A DNA stretch of 64,000 nt from Aerococcaceae bacterium zg-1292 (GCA_016126655.1 CP065955.1:1037001-1101000), one strand, 5' to 3'; shown: positions 15,453 to 24,949, counted from the first letter of the stretch. Notes: generated from the sequence alone by a model not told the origin. A program made the numbers and translations.

Positions 15453-17564
15453 ATGAATCGAAAGGGATGGCGACATTATTGGCAAGGAATTAAAAATGTT
15501 TGGCGTTATTATCGAGGGTGGAAATGGTTAATCTTCATTGGAATGTGTATGACCTTACTGATGTCTTCGTATTTAGTTTTAATAGCTAAGACAACAAGTG
15601 TATCTACTTTACAAGAAGCATTGCGTTCCCACACAGCTATTTATGATGCTAATGATGAGGCGGCCGGTTCCTTACAAGATCAAAAAGGAACGTATGTTAG
15701 TTTAGAAAATATTGCACCAGCGATGCGTGAAGTTGTTGTTGCTACAGAAGATAAACGATTTTATCAGCATAATGGTTTTGATGTGGTCGGTATGGGACGT
15801 GCAGTTGTACGTTTATTAGTTAATCGTAACACCTCTGGTGGGGGCGGTAGCTCGATTACGCAGCAATTAGCCAAAAATGCATTTTTAACCTTAGACCAAA
15901 CTGTTCAGCGTAAATTAAAGGAATTTTTCCTGGCATTGGAAATTGAAAAGAAATATACTAAAGATCAAATTCTTGAGATGTACTTAAACCATGCTTACTT
16001 TGGTAATGGTGTGTGGGGTATTGAAGATGCGTCGCTAAAATATTTTGGTCACAGTGCTAATAGTTTAAACTATGGTGAAAGTATGGTTTTAACCGGGATG
16101 TTAAAAGGACCTAGTTTATACAATCCAATTGATGATTATGATGCTGCAGTTAAACGACGAAATGTGGTCGCGGATTTAATGGCTAGTGAGGGAATTGTTA
16201 GCAAAGCCGATGCAGAAAATATTAAAGCAACAGGTATCAATGTTTACGATGGTTATTATGAAGACCCAAGTCACGAATACCCATCATATTTTGATGCGGT
16301 GATTACTGAAGCTGTCAATAAAATTGGTATTCCTGAAGAAGATTTATTGTCAAAAGGATATAAAATTTATACCCATTTAAATACAGCGTATCAAAAGGTA
16401 TTAGATAATGCGTATACCAATCATTGGGTGTTTGGTGATGATGGCAATAATCCAGTAGTGCAAAGTGCAAGTGTCGTTGTTAATCCAAGCAATGGAGGCG
16501 TCATGGCGATTTATGGTGGGCGCGGAGAGTATACGTATCGTGGATTTAATCGAGCGATTGATATGAAGCGTTCGCCGGGGTCTACGATTAAACCACTAGC
16601 GGTCTATGTGACAGCACTTGAGCGTGGTTATACGATGCATTCAAATGTGCCAGATGTCGTCAAGGGTTATGGCCCTAATAAGTATGCGCCAGAAAACTAT
16701 GACCGTCAGACCGCCGAAAGTGGTGAAGTGCCATTGTATTATGCCTTAGCTCAAAGTAAAAATACTTCTGCGGTTTATTTAATGGACAAATTCGGTGTGG
16801 ATACTGCAGTTAATAAACTTGCACAATTTGGTATTCCAGTGCCAAATGAGGATAAAGCCTTAACACTGGCTTTAGGAGCGATGCAAAAAGGCGTCTCGCC
16901 ACTTCAATTAGCTACTGCTTATGCGGCATTTGCTAATGAGGGAGTACGTTATGACAGTAGCTTTATCCGTAAAATAGAAGATGCTAACGGTAAGGTTGTA
17001 TATAGCAATGAGCGTCCAACGAAATATAAAGCGATGACAGCCAATGTAGCTGCAGATATGACCAGTATGATGCTCGATACTTATGGAGGTTATGGTACAG
17101 GCTATGGTGCTGGTTCTGATACGGGGCTTATCGCTGGTAAGACAGGGAGTACCGAAGTCAGTGAAGGTAATATGCAGACGCGGGATAAATGGATGGTTGG
17201 TTACACTCCGGACTTTGCTATCGTCACTTGGGTTGGCTTAGACAATGTCAATGACGGGAACCTCGATGAATTGATGCCGACAGGGATGGGGAAATTATTT
17301 AATATTCAAACAACAAACTTGATGGCCAATTCCCCACAAACAGCATTCTCGGTCGGAATGGCTTCTCAAATGACCGAAGATACGAATAAGGTGACTGCAA
17401 AAGGTTTTGATATCACAAAATTAATCCAGGATTTTGATTTTTCATCCTTTTTCAATGAAACAGGTCATTGGATAAATGAGCAATATCAAAACATGAGTGA
17501 GGGTGCCGGACAAGTCCTCCATGAAGTGAAAGAGTGGGCAAGAACCATTGAGTGGCCATTTTAA
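15453..17564 (+). CDS. Class A penicillin-binding protein (bifunctional transglycosylase/transpeptidase)
   Basis: Polymerises and cross-links peptidoglycan outside the membrane. The 703-residue protein has a cytoplasmic N-tail, one membrane helix (about 28-48), a GT51 domain with EDKRFYQHNGFD, GGSSITQQLAKN and KKYTKDQILEMYLN, and a transpeptidase domain with SPGSTIKP (SxxK), SKNTS (SxN) and GKTGSTE (KTG). The architecture fits the PBP1a/2a group; the exact paralogue cannot be named. The ATG at 15453 follows GGAGGAGTGA. An in-frame upstream start at 15432 is less likely. A short run of genes with envelope features precedes it. Confidence 0.93.
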   Translation: MNRKGWRHYWQGIKNVWRYYRGWKWLIFIGMCMTLLMSSYLVLIAKTTSVSTLQEALRSHTAIYDANDEAAGSLQDQKGTYVSLENIAPAMREVVVATEDKRFYQHNGFDVVGMGRAVVRLLVNRNTSGGGGSSITQQLAKNAFLTLDQTVQRKLKEFFLALEIEKKYTKDQILEMYLNHAYFGNGVWGIEDASLKYFGHSANSLNYGESMVLTGMLKGPSLYNPIDDYDAAVKRRNVVADLMASEGIVSKADAENIKATGINVYDGYYEDPSHEYPSYFDAVITEAVNKIGIPEEDLLSKGYKIYTHLNTAYQKVLDNAYTNHWVFGDDGNNPVVQSASVVVNPSNGGVMAIYGGRGEYTYRGFNRAIDMKRSPGSTIKPLAVYVTALERGYTMHSNVPDVVKGYGPNKYAPENYDRQTAESGEVPLYYALAQSKNTSAVYLMDKFGVDTAVNKLAQFGIPVPNEDKALTLALGAMQKGVSPLQLATAYAAFANEGVRYDSSFIRKIEDANGKVVYSNERPTKYKAMTANVAADMTSMMLDTYGGYGTGYGAGSDTGLIAGKTGSTEVSEGNMQTRDKWMVGYTPDFAIVTWVGLDNVNDGNLDELMPTGMGKLFNIQTTNLMANSPQTAFSVGMASQMTEDTNKVTAKGFDITKLIQDFDFSSFFNETGHWINEQYQNMSEGAGQVLHEVKEWARTIEWPF

Positions 17565-17601
17565 TGTCACAAGATTTTCACAATAATTTTAGGTATATTC
17601 A

Positions 17602-17630
17602 TTGTAGAAATGCTGTTATTTTGTTATGAT
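17602..17630 (+). promoter_or_regulatory. Predicted promoter of the YlbF/YheA-family gene
   Basis: TTGTAG (17602-17607), a 17-bp spacer and TATGAT (17625-17630), about 85 bp before the start. Confidence 0.65.
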
Positions 17631-17714
17631 TACTAGTAGAGATACACGTAAGATGCAAGTAGTTTTCAATGTGCATCGAATCAAAAACACTCAAGTGATT
17701 AAAGGAGAGTCTAT

Positions 17715-18080
17715 ATGACACAAAATAATATTTATGATACTGCAAACCAATTAGAGCGTGATTTAAGAAGTTTAGATGCTTATAAAACATTAGTTAGTTC
17801 AATGAAAGCTATTAAAGCAGATGAAGCATCTAATGCATTATTTGAAGAATTTAAACAGTTAACCCAATCATTTCAAATGAAACAAATGACGGGTGAGCAA
17901 CCAACAGAAGACGAAATCAAACATTATCAAGAGTTTTCTGAAAAAGTAGTAGCGAATGAATCTATTAAGAAATTGATGGAAAGCGAACGTCAATTAAGTC
18001 AAGTGATGGAAGATATTAATCGCATTATTACGGTGCCATTGCAAGAAGTGTATGCAGGTTCTAATGATACTGCGCAGTAA
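17715..18080 (+). CDS. YlbF/YmcA-family (UPF0342, YheA-like) protein
   Basis: The 121-residue all-alpha protein has the family layout: an N-terminal helix (NIYDTANQLERDLRS), a central EEFKQLTQSFQMKQ segment and a C-terminal helix SQVMEDINRIITVPLQEVYAG. Relatives include RicF/YlbF, which acts in mRNA maturation complexes in Bacillus, and YheA of unknown role. The ATG follows AAAGGAGAG. It lies upstream of yhaO-yhaN-yhaM, an association I recall from other Lactobacillales. A terminator separates them here. Confidence 0.82.
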   Translation: MTQNNIYDTANQLERDLRSLDAYKTLVSSMKAIKADEASNALFEEFKQLTQSFQMKQMTGEQPTEDEIKHYQEFSEKVVANESIKKLMESERQLSQVMEDINRIITVPLQEVYAGSNDTAQ

Positions 18081-18157
18081 TTAAGTTAGCGTTGTATTGG
18101 CAGATACCGATACAACGGGGTGTTCAGTTCAAAATGGTTGAGACTGAGCACGTACTT

Positions 18158-18209
18158 TGTACCAACTGTATGTTAATCGGTTTTCGATTTGCGTCAGTTG
18201 GTATTTTTT
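18158..18209 (+). terminator. Terminator after the YlbF/YheA-family gene
   Basis: Stem TACCAACTG / CAGTTGGTA with a long loop, followed by TTTTTT. A smaller hairpin (GTTGTAT...ATACAAC) precedes it at about 18090-18116. Confidence 0.8.
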
Positions 18210-18229
18210 AGACAACAGTTCAAACTAGA

Positions 18230-18472
18230 ATAAAACATAAAGCGACAACGAGCGCTTTGAAATGAACCACTGGAGAAAGCTAACAATGTGCGAGTAACGC
18301 ACAGAGGCGGCTTTTGAAGTGGAGTCATTTCAGCGAGTTGGAGCTAGAATAAAACATGGTGTGAACGAGGGCGATCTGCCTTGAACCACTGGAGCAGAGG
18401 TCGTAGAAGCGCAGTAGGCGCTTCAAGAGCACTGCGAAGTGGACGTCAAGGCAGCCTGAGTGAACTAGAAAA
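18230..18472 (+). repeat. Structured-element locus R5: two tandem units of different stem class before yhaO
   Basis: The first unit (about 18232-18351) has arms GAAATGA 18259-18265 / TCATTTC 18325-18331. The second (18352-18472) has GCCTTGA 18378-18384 / TCAAGGC 18446-18452. The inner stems also differ: AAAGC/GCTTT in the first, GCAG/CTGC plus GAAGCGC/GCGCTTC in the second. The second unit ends in GAACTAGAAA directly against the yhaO Shine-Dalgarno AAGGAGG. Confidence 0.93.
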
Positions 18473-18485
18473 GGAGGAAAGTCGC

Positions 18486-19757
18486 ATGAAACTATTACAC
18501 GTTGCAGATTTACATCTAGATACACCGTTCGCAGGTATTGCTAAGCAGGATGCGACTTTACAGCAAACGCTGATACAAGCACCATTTTTAGCATTTGAGC
18601 GTTGCGTCTCCATTGCAATTAATCAAGCAGTTGATGTGATGGTCATTGTAGGGGACTTATACGATGCTACCAAACAAACAATTGCTGCCCAACATTTTTT
18701 CTATCAGCAAATATTGCGTTTAAAACAAGCAGCAATTCAAGTTGTTTTGTGTCATGGTAATCATGACTTTTTAGATTTGCAAACATCTGCACCAAAATAT
18801 CCCGATAACGTCTATTTATTTGCTGATGAGACGATTCGCTCATTTGATTTCACAAGCAAAGCTGGTGAGACTGCACGTTTTTACGGTTTCAGTTATACAA
18901 AGCGTTGGATTAAGGAGTCAAAAGTAAAGGACTATCCAAATAATCCTCAAGAGACTGATTTTACGATTGGGCTGCTGCATGGTAATATGGATACTACTCA
19001 GGGTGAACAAGCAAATTATGCGCCATTTTCAGTCAATGAATTAAGTAATAAACAATATGATTATTGGGCGTTAGGACATGTCCATCAATCGCGTAGATTG
19101 TCTACGGCTCCGTTAATTCAATATCCAGGTACCATTCAAGGTAGACATCGACTAGAAACAGGCGATAAGGGTGCATATATTATCGAGTTAACACCGAATC
19201 AACCTGTCCACAGTGAGTTTATTTCATTGGCGCCTGTTGTGTGGGAACAGGCGAGTTTAGAGAGCCAGTCGCATTGGCAAGTGATGGATTTGGTCAAAGA
19301 AATACATCAAATTATTGACAATTATCACAGTGAATCGATGGGAACGCAGCAATCGTATTTAGTGTCATTGGAGTTAACACAGGCTCAGCGTTTGAGTCAA
19401 GAAATTATCGAGGCGCTGGAAAATGGCGAGCTAATGGATTTCTTAACGCCGGAGACTGGTGATAGTCAGTTTGTTCAAATTGTAAAAATAATGCAGTCAA
19501 GTAATGCAACGTTACAAGTATTTAATTATGATGATGAATTACAAGATAGTTATACGCAAGCGCTGACTGAAGTAGAGACTGGTACACTTTATGAGGATGT
19601 TATGAGTGAGTTGTTTAAGCATACGCTGTTTAAAAAATATCAGCAGGCATTATTACCAGATAAATCATTACAAAATGAATTAAAACAATCAGCTAAAAAT
19701 CTATTGGTACAAACATTTGGAATGGATGATAAAGGAGGTGAAGTGGATGAGAATTAA
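18486..19757 (+). CDS. yhaO: YhaO-family metallophosphoesterase (SbcD/Mre11-like DNA repair exonuclease)
   Basis: The 423-residue protein has calcineurin-like phosphoesterase motifs MKLLHVADLHLDTPF (residues 1-15), VGDLYD and CHGNHD, plus GHVHQ, which together form the two-metal site of Mre11/SbcD-type nucleases. The partner ATPase YhaN overlaps its 3' end by 11 bases, so they are probably translated together as a nuclease complex. The ATG at 18486 follows AAGGAGGAAAGTCGC. In-frame sequence upstream of this belongs to repeat locus R5 and is rejected. Confidence 0.9.
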   Translation: MKLLHVADLHLDTPFAGIAKQDATLQQTLIQAPFLAFERCVSIAINQAVDVMVIVGDLYDATKQTIAAQHFFYQQILRLKQAAIQVVLCHGNHDFLDLQTSAPKYPDNVYLFADETIRSFDFTSKAGETARFYGFSYTKRWIKESKVKDYPNNPQETDFTIGLLHGNMDTTQGEQANYAPFSVNELSNKQYDYWALGHVHQSRRLSTAPLIQYPGTIQGRHRLETGDKGAYIIELTPNQPVHSEFISLAPVVWEQASLESQSHWQVMDLVKEIHQIIDNYHSESMGTQQSYLVSLELTQAQRLSQEIIEALENGELMDFLTPETGDSQFVQIVKIMQSSNATLQVFNYDDELQDSYTQALTEVETGTLYEDVMSELFKHTLFKKYQQALLPDKSLQNELKQSAKNLLVQTFGMDDKGGEVDEN

Positions 19758-22560
19758 GACCCTTGACATTTATGGTTATGGTAAATGGGTCAATCAGCAG
19801 TTTGAGATTAGTGAGCAATTACAATTATTTTATGGACCGAATGAAGCTGGGAAATCCACTTTGCAGTCCTTTATTCGAAGCATTTTGTTTGGCTTTCCAA
19901 CCAAGCGGCGACGTGTCAATCAACAAAATCGTTATGAACCAAAACAAAGCGACCGGTACGGTGGCCGTTTATTGTTGGTCGATACACCTTATGGGGATTT
20001 ATGGATTGAACGCACTCAACAAGGTCTATCCATCCAATCGGTAGACGGTGAGGTGTTTGAGCCAGAGTTACTCGATATGTTATTATCCGGACTGGATGAG
20101 ACATTATTTGATACCTTTTATGCCTTTAATTTAAGAAATTTACAAGAGTTATCAAAATTGGATGCTGAGCAGATGAATGATTATTTTCTCAGTATTGGCA
20201 CAGTTGGTAGCGACCAATTTTTAAAAGGTGCCAAGCAATTTGAGAAAGAGTCGGATAATTTATATCGCCCACAAGCACAAAGTCGGCCAATCAATCAGTT
20301 ATTGGCGGAGTATGATGCGTTGGCGCAACGTGTTGAGGAAGTAAAACGTTCCTTATCGAAATACAATCAATTGCTTGAGCAACGGGAGCTTGAATCTGCA
20401 CACATTCAATCGTTGAATGAGCAAATGAAACAGTTGGATGGACAATTGCGAGACCAAGATAAACTTATTGGTCGTTATGACAATTATTTGAAACACAGTG
20501 CCGCTACCCGTGAACTAGAAGGACTGGTTTATACAGAGATTCCGGTTGCATTTCCTGAGCAATTAAACAATGCAATAAAAGAAATGGATAAGAACGAGCA
20601 TGAAATGGCTCAGTTAAAAGAAAAAATCACCTTGATTAAGGGCGAAATTGGTACGATGACGCGTTATAACTGGGCAGTAAATCATGAAATAGAGCGTCAA
20701 AAATGGTGGAGTGAAACTCAACAAGTAAAAGAAACTCAATCGAAAATTGAGCAATTAAGTAATCGAATGACTGAACAAGAAACTTTGATGAAAGAATTAG
20801 CGATTCGTGGTCAATTCTATCCAGAAAAGGTATCCCAAGAAGCAGAATATTTACAAAAGGTTGAGACGGGACTCACTTTACAAGCACAAAAATTAGAGTT
20901 TGAAAAGCAAGAAGAGAATTTAAAATCAGAACGAAAAGTCTATATTGATCAGCGCAAAGAACAACAAAATTTCAGTGCCATCGTACGTTCACAAGTCGCA
21001 AAATTGGAAAATCAGCGGATGAATGAAGAAGCATTGTTGGTGGAAGAGACGAGCTTAAGACATTATTTTTTAGGTGCACTCTTTTTCGTCATTGGCGTAT
21101 TCATCGCTGTCAGTCAGTTTATTACTAATCACGACGAGTTAACGCTATTGTTTTGGATGGGGATTGTAGTGGTAGTGATTGGATTAGCGAGTTTACTATC
21201 GATTTTTTATAACCACCGAAAAAAATTTCATGCGTTTCATAATAGTCCGATTTTGAAGAAAATCCATGAGTTGCGTGAAAAAGATTTAGCTTATCAGGAA
21301 CAAAGCAAACAAGTAGGTGTTCAAATCAATCAGCGCGAAGAAGCGTTAGAGGCACTTGCTCAAGAGCATGTAAAAATAGAGCAATTACTTAAACAATGGT
21401 TAGTAGGTATCGGATTTTATCCAACTGCCGATCCTGAATTGGTGTTGAAAACAAATCCTGTGAAAACATACTTCGATGCGAAGAAGTTGCTCGAGAAATT
21501 CCAGACAGAAAAAGCTGAGCTTGAAGCAAAAATCGTAGCATGGTTACAATCTTTGCAGCCGTTTTTCGAACGCTTTCCAATGGATGAAGACAATATTCGT
21601 GCAAAAATACGTTATGTTGAAGAAATCGAAGCACAGCTAAAAGTAACTCAAATAAGAGGTCAAGCGTTAAATGAACGTATTAATGAAGCTGAGCGTCAAA
21701 TTGAACAATTAGTAGAGTCCAATGTGAAACATCAGGAACTAATCACATCAATTTTAACGCAGACGCAATGTCAAGATGCCACAGATTTTGCACAAAAAGT
21801 CAAAACAAATGAGCGCATCAAATCGTTAAAAGAAAAACAAACACTTTATCAAGAACAAATGTCTGGTTTTGAGACAGCACTAGCTGAAGTAGACAATAAA
21901 CAAGCACTTGTAGAAGACTATAAGCGGTTAGAATCGCTTATTGACCAGACACGTGCACAATTATCACCACATCATACTCAGCGCGCTAATTTAGAAGTCG
22001 AAATCCGATTTTTAGAACAAGACGGAACGTATCAAAATCTACTGCAACAATTGGCTAATAAAAAAGAAGAAATCCAAAATGCAATATTAATGTGGGGGAC
22101 GAAACGTCTAGCGATGCACATTATTTATAAAACATTGCGCCACGGAATTGACGACCCTGTGCCGACGATTGTCGAGCGAGCCAACCAAATTTTTGAACAA
22201 CTGAGTTATGGTCGTTATACGCAAATCAAATTGAACCAATCAGGTGTAAAAGTGATGCAATTTAGTGGTATTTTGTTTGAATTGCATGAATTATCTCAAG
22301 GAACATTGGAACAATTATATGTTGCATTACGATTGGCTTTTGTTGAGAGTGCTACTGCTATGGTGAAATTACCAGTAATGATTGATGATGCCTTTGTGAA
22401 TTTTGATGAATATCGTAAAACGAGTATGTATGAAGTATTATTAGCATTTAGTCAAACGACACAAGTTTTATTCTTTACGTTTGACCCACAAGCAAATGAA
22501 ACATTTACTGAATTACCTGTTATTCAATTAGAAGAAACAATCCTAACTACAGAAGAATAG
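19747..22560 (+). CDS. yhaN: YhaN-family AAA/SMC-like ATPase
   Basis: SbcC/Rad50-like partner of YhaO. Walker A is FYGPNEAGKST (about residues 31-41). Long coiled coils follow, and the C-terminal lobe has the signature-like ELSQGTLEQLYVALRLAF and Walker B LPVMIDDAFVNFD. In the middle (about 430-490) are two hydrophobic segments (LGALFFVIGVFIAVSQF and LLFWMGIVVVVIGLASLL) that look like a membrane hairpin, known for YhaN and unlike SbcC. Length 937. The ATG at 19747 follows AAAGGAGGTGAAGTGG. Confidence 0.9.
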   Translation: MRIKTLDIYGYGKWVNQQFEISEQLQLFYGPNEAGKSTLQSFIRSILFGFPTKRRRVNQQNRYEPKQSDRYGGRLLLVDTPYGDLWIERTQQGLSIQSVDGEVFEPELLDMLLSGLDETLFDTFYAFNLRNLQELSKLDAEQMNDYFLSIGTVGSDQFLKGAKQFEKESDNLYRPQAQSRPINQLLAEYDALAQRVEEVKRSLSKYNQLLEQRELESAHIQSLNEQMKQLDGQLRDQDKLIGRYDNYLKHSAATRELEGLVYTEIPVAFPEQLNNAIKEMDKNEHEMAQLKEKITLIKGEIGTMTRYNWAVNHEIERQKWWSETQQVKETQSKIEQLSNRMTEQETLMKELAIRGQFYPEKVSQEAEYLQKVETGLTLQAQKLEFEKQEENLKSERKVYIDQRKEQQNFSAIVRSQVAKLENQRMNEEALLVEETSLRHYFLGALFFVIGVFIAVSQFITNHDELTLLFWMGIVVVVIGLASLLSIFYNHRKKFHAFHNSPILKKIHELREKDLAYQEQSKQVGVQINQREEALEALAQEHVKIEQLLKQWLVGIGFYPTADPELVLKTNPVKTYFDAKKLLEKFQTEKAELEAKIVAWLQSLQPFFERFPMDEDNIRAKIRYVEEIEAQLKVTQIRGQALNERINEAERQIEQLVESNVKHQELITSILTQTQCQDATDFAQKVKTNERIKSLKEKQTLYQEQMSGFETALAEVDNKQALVEDYKRLESLIDQTRAQLSPHHTQRANLEVEIRFLEQDGTYQNLLQQLANKKEEIQNAILMWGTKRLAMHIIYKTLRHGIDDPVPTIVERANQIFEQLSYGRYTQIKLNQSGVKVMQFSGILFELHELSQGTLEQLYVALRLAFVESATAMVKLPVMIDDAFVNFDEYRKTSMYEVLLAFSQTTQVLFFTFDPQANETFTELPVIQLEETILTTEE

Positions 22561-22562
22561 AA

Positions 22563-22835
22563 GCGTGTGATAATGTACAGTTTGAAATGTATGAGGTGAT
22601 CATAGGCATTTGACTTTGATTGATTTGATTTCATGGATTGAGCGATATTACTCTTATTCGCTCATTGGAAAATAGAGGGTGAGATTTGAATTATGTGTCG
22701 AATGCGCCAGGTGTTTTGCGATATGGCGTGTCAGAGTAAGACTGAGTGTGAACCTAATAAAGTGGTCGAAGAAAGTGTGTGAGAGACTATCAAGAGGGTA
22801 TGTGCAGTGGAAGTCAAGTCAACGGTAAAGGAGGA
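22563..22835 (+). repeat. Degenerate structured-element remnants before yhaM (locus R18)
   Basis: Fragments resembling a GAAATG-type left arm (GTGTGATAATG then TTTGAAATG, 22565-22590) and a right arm (CAGTGGAAGTCAAGTCAAC, about 22805-22824) bracket about 200 bases of unrecognised sequence. The right-arm remnant abuts the yhaM ribosome site, as in intact copies. Too decayed to be certain. Confidence 0.45.
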
Positions 22836-22841
22836 TACAGA

Positions 22842-23789
22842 TTGAGTTATTTATTACGAGATGTTCAAGTAGGTGAAGAATTTGCGCTGTTTGTATTGAT
22901 TAAAGCAGCGGATGTTCGCGTTGCAAAAAATGGTAATCCATTTATCGCATTTAGTTTCCAAGACACATCTGCAACGATAGAAGGGATGTATTGGTCTGCT
23001 ACAGATGATGAAGTTAGTCGCTATCAACCAGGGCGTGTTGTCTTTTTACGTGGTGAAAAGGACATATATCAAGGCAAACAACAAGTGAAAATTAAACAAT
23101 TGCGTTTAGCTGAAGCTGGTGAACCAGATGATCCTAATTTATATGTTGAACATATTGGTATTAAACGTTCCGAAATTGAGAGTGAAATTAATGAATCCAT
23201 CTTTTTGATTAAAGAACCAAATATTATTCGTGTCGTTCACAAAATTTTGAAGATGGTCGCTGATGATTTTTATGTCTTTCCAGCCGCAAAACGTCATCAT
23301 CATGCGATGGCGGGTGGGCTAAGTTTTCATACTGTTTCAATGTTGCGTATTGCGCGGTCACTGTTAAAAATCTACCCTGACCTTAATGCGAGCTTGTTAA
23401 TATCAGGAATTATTTTACATGATATTGGCAAAACAATTGAATTAAGTGGTGCGATTTCGACCGAGTATACATTAAAAGGTAAATTGATGGGGCACTTAGT
23501 GCTGATGAGTGAGTTCATTGACCGTGCTTGTGCTGAAATAGGCATCAATCCTGAAATGGAGTCTATTATTTTGTTAAAACACGTGGTACTTGCCCATCAT
23601 GGAAAATTAGAGTTTGGTAGTCCAGTGATGCCGCAAATTTTAGAAGCAGAATTAGTTCACCAAATCGACTTAATGGATGCTAATATCAACATGATGCTAA
23701 CGGCAGTCAATAAAATTGAAGGTGGCGAATATTCAGAGCCAGTCTATCCATTAGAACGCCGTCAATTTTACAAACCAAAGTTTAAGTAA
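22842..23789 (+). CDS. yhaM: 3'-5' exoribonuclease YhaM
   Basis: The 315-residue protein has an N-terminal OB-fold nucleic-acid-binding domain (about residues 10-100) and an HD hydrolase domain with HHHAMAGGLSFHT and ILHDIGK. This is the YhaM/Cbf1 architecture, an Mn-dependent RNase that trims mRNA 3' ends and also acts on single-stranded DNA. The start chosen is TTG at 22842, which follows AAAGGAGGATACAGA. An upstream in-frame GTG at 22779 would add 21 residues from degenerate repeat sequence. The resulting length is normal for YhaM. Confidence 0.93.
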   Translation: MSYLLRDVQVGEEFALFVLIKAADVRVAKNGNPFIAFSFQDTSATIEGMYWSATDDEVSRYQPGRVVFLRGEKDIYQGKQQVKIKQLRLAEAGEPDDPNLYVEHIGIKRSEIESEINESIFLIKEPNIIRVVHKILKMVADDFYVFPAAKRHHHAMAGGLSFHTVSMLRIARSLLKIYPDLNASLLISGIILHDIGKTIELSGAISTEYTLKGKLMGHLVLMSEFIDRACAEIGINPEMESIILLKHVVLAHHGKLEFGSPVMPQILEAELVHQIDLMDANINMMLTAVNKIEGGEYSEPVYPLERRQFYKPKFK

Positions 23790-23844
23790 TCGAGTATGAG
23801 CACTGGATTTTAGTATTATATTTACCGAGGAAATTGTACAGGAG

Positions 23845-23915
23845 TTTAACGACAAAAGTAGTTCAAGAGATATGCGAAGTGGATGTCAAGTTAACTTAAG
23901 CTAATTAGAATAAAA
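23845..23915 (+). repeat. Partial structured element (right half only, locus R6)
   Basis: Contains GTTCAAGAGATATGCGAAG, then TGGATGTCAAGTTAAC, ending in AATTAGAATAAA next to AGGAG of the downstream gene. No left arm is recognisable. A truncated unit retaining the end that abuts the ribosome site. Confidence 0.7.
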
Positions 23916-23925
23916 GGAGAATAAT

Positions 23926-24759
23926 ATGCCAACAGAAGAAAACAAACATCATCAACACGCCGCCCACTGTCATTGCGGACACGACCATAGAGACCAATGT
24001 TGCGGTCAAGAACATGCCACCCACTGTCATTGCGGACACGACCATGGAGACCAATGTTGCGGTCAAGAACATGCCACCCACTGTCATTGCGGACACGACC
24101 ACAGTGACCAATGCTGTGGTCAAGAACATGCCACCCACTGTCATTGCGGACACGACCACAGTGACCAATGCTGTGGTCAAGAACATGCCGCCCACTGTCA
24201 TTGCGGACATGACCACAGTGACCAATGCTGTGGTGGCCACGAGCACGAACATCATTGTTGTTGTGGTCATCATCATGAGGATGAACCGCACAATCATGGT
24301 TTGACAATCAATTTTGATGGTGACATCGCCGTTTCGCCTGACTTCTTGTGGAATATCATTGTGAACGAAACAGACCAGTGGTTCAGTGAGTTAGAATGGA
24401 CGGATTTCCGTGCAGGAGGAACGTTAGAGTATCGTAGTGATGATTCAATGGAAGATTATATGATATTAGACGTAGAAGCACCTGAATTATTAGCATTTAC
24501 ATGGGAACAGAGTACTATTGCTATTGAACTTGTTGCCAATGACGATGATTTGACGACGATACGTTTTTCTAATTGGATTGAGGTAGTATCTGAATCAACG
24601 GCACATTATTTAACACGCTGGATGATTGCGTTGCAGACATTAGCTGCTTATGCGCAAGGTGAATCTTTTGAAGCAGATATTTCAACGGAATATGAAGAAA
24701 TTTTGCCGAAGATGCGGGAAATGCTTGCATTGAATGAAACAGATGTGGAATTCGAGTAA
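23926..24759 (+). CDS. Cys/His-repeat (putative metal-binding) protein fused to an SRPBCC-like domain
   Basis: The 277-residue protein has two parts. Residues 11-105 hold five near-identical 19-residue repeats of pattern HATHCHCGHDHSDQCCGQE (four Cys and four or five His each), followed by a His/Cys/Glu tail to about residue 125. Residues 126-277 (FDGDIAVSPDFLWNIIVNE... RFSNWIEVV... LTRWMIALQTLAAYA) look like an AHSA1/SRPBCC-type fold. The repeats should chelate Zn, Ni, Co or Cu. The role of the fusion is unknown: metal storage, chaperoning or sensing are all possible. The ATG follows AAAGGAGAATAAT. No metal transporter is adjacent. Confidence 0.75.
   Translation: MPTEENKHHQHAAHCHCGHDHRDQCCGQEHATHCHCGHDHGDQCCGQEHATHCHCGHDHSDQCCGQEHATHCHCGHDHSDQCCGQEHAAHCHCGHDHSDQCCGGHEHEHHCCCGHHHEDEPHNHGLTINFDGDIAVSPDFLWNIIVNETDQWFSELEWTDFRAGGTLEYRSDDSMEDYMILDVEAPELLAFTWEQSTIAIELVANDDDLTTIRFSNWIEVVSESTAHYLTRWMIALQTLAAYAQGESFEADISTEYEEILPKMREMLALNETDVEFE
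23956..24240 (+). repeat. Five tandem 57-bp coding repeats
   Basis: In-frame 57-bp units encode the 19-residue Cys/His repeat. Units differ at few positions (for example CATAGAGAC, CATGGAGAC and CACAGTGAC for the HxD segment), which points to recent expansion by slippage or recombination. Copy number is likely to vary among strains. Confidence 0.95.
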
Positions 24760-24790
24760 TTAAGTGTATGACAAAATATTAGTTGTAAGT

Positions 24791-24949
24791 AACTAGCTAT
24801 CTGTCTGTTATTCACCAAAGTGAGAGCGCGGGCGTTATGACTTGAACCACTGGAGAAAAATACCGGCGTGTGAGTAGCACACAGAGGGATTTATCGAAGT
24901 GGATGTCAAGTCAGCCTAAGCGAACCAGATTCAGTGGAGATAGCTAGTT
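24791..24949 (+). repeat. Structured element R7 lying in the loop of a 12-bp inverted repeat
   Basis: A single unit (about 24816-24930) has arms GACTTGA 24839-24845 / TCAAGTC 24906-24912 and an inner GTGTGAGTAGCACAC hairpin. It is flanked by a perfect 12-bp inverted repeat, AACTAGCTATCT (24791-24802) and AGATAGCTAGTT (24938-24949), which resembles the stem of a terminator between the convergent genes. The simplest reading is that the element inserted into a terminator loop. Confidence 0.85.

Noticed and set aside
18381-18485. Longer N-terminus for YhaO
   Set aside because: The in-frame extension is element sequence; the conserved HVADLHLD start follows the ATG at 18486.
23891-24307. Two minus-strand frames over the Cys/His repeats
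   Set aside because: They exist only because the 57-bp coding repeats are open in other frames. The plus-strand gene has a good ribosome site and a conserved second domain.
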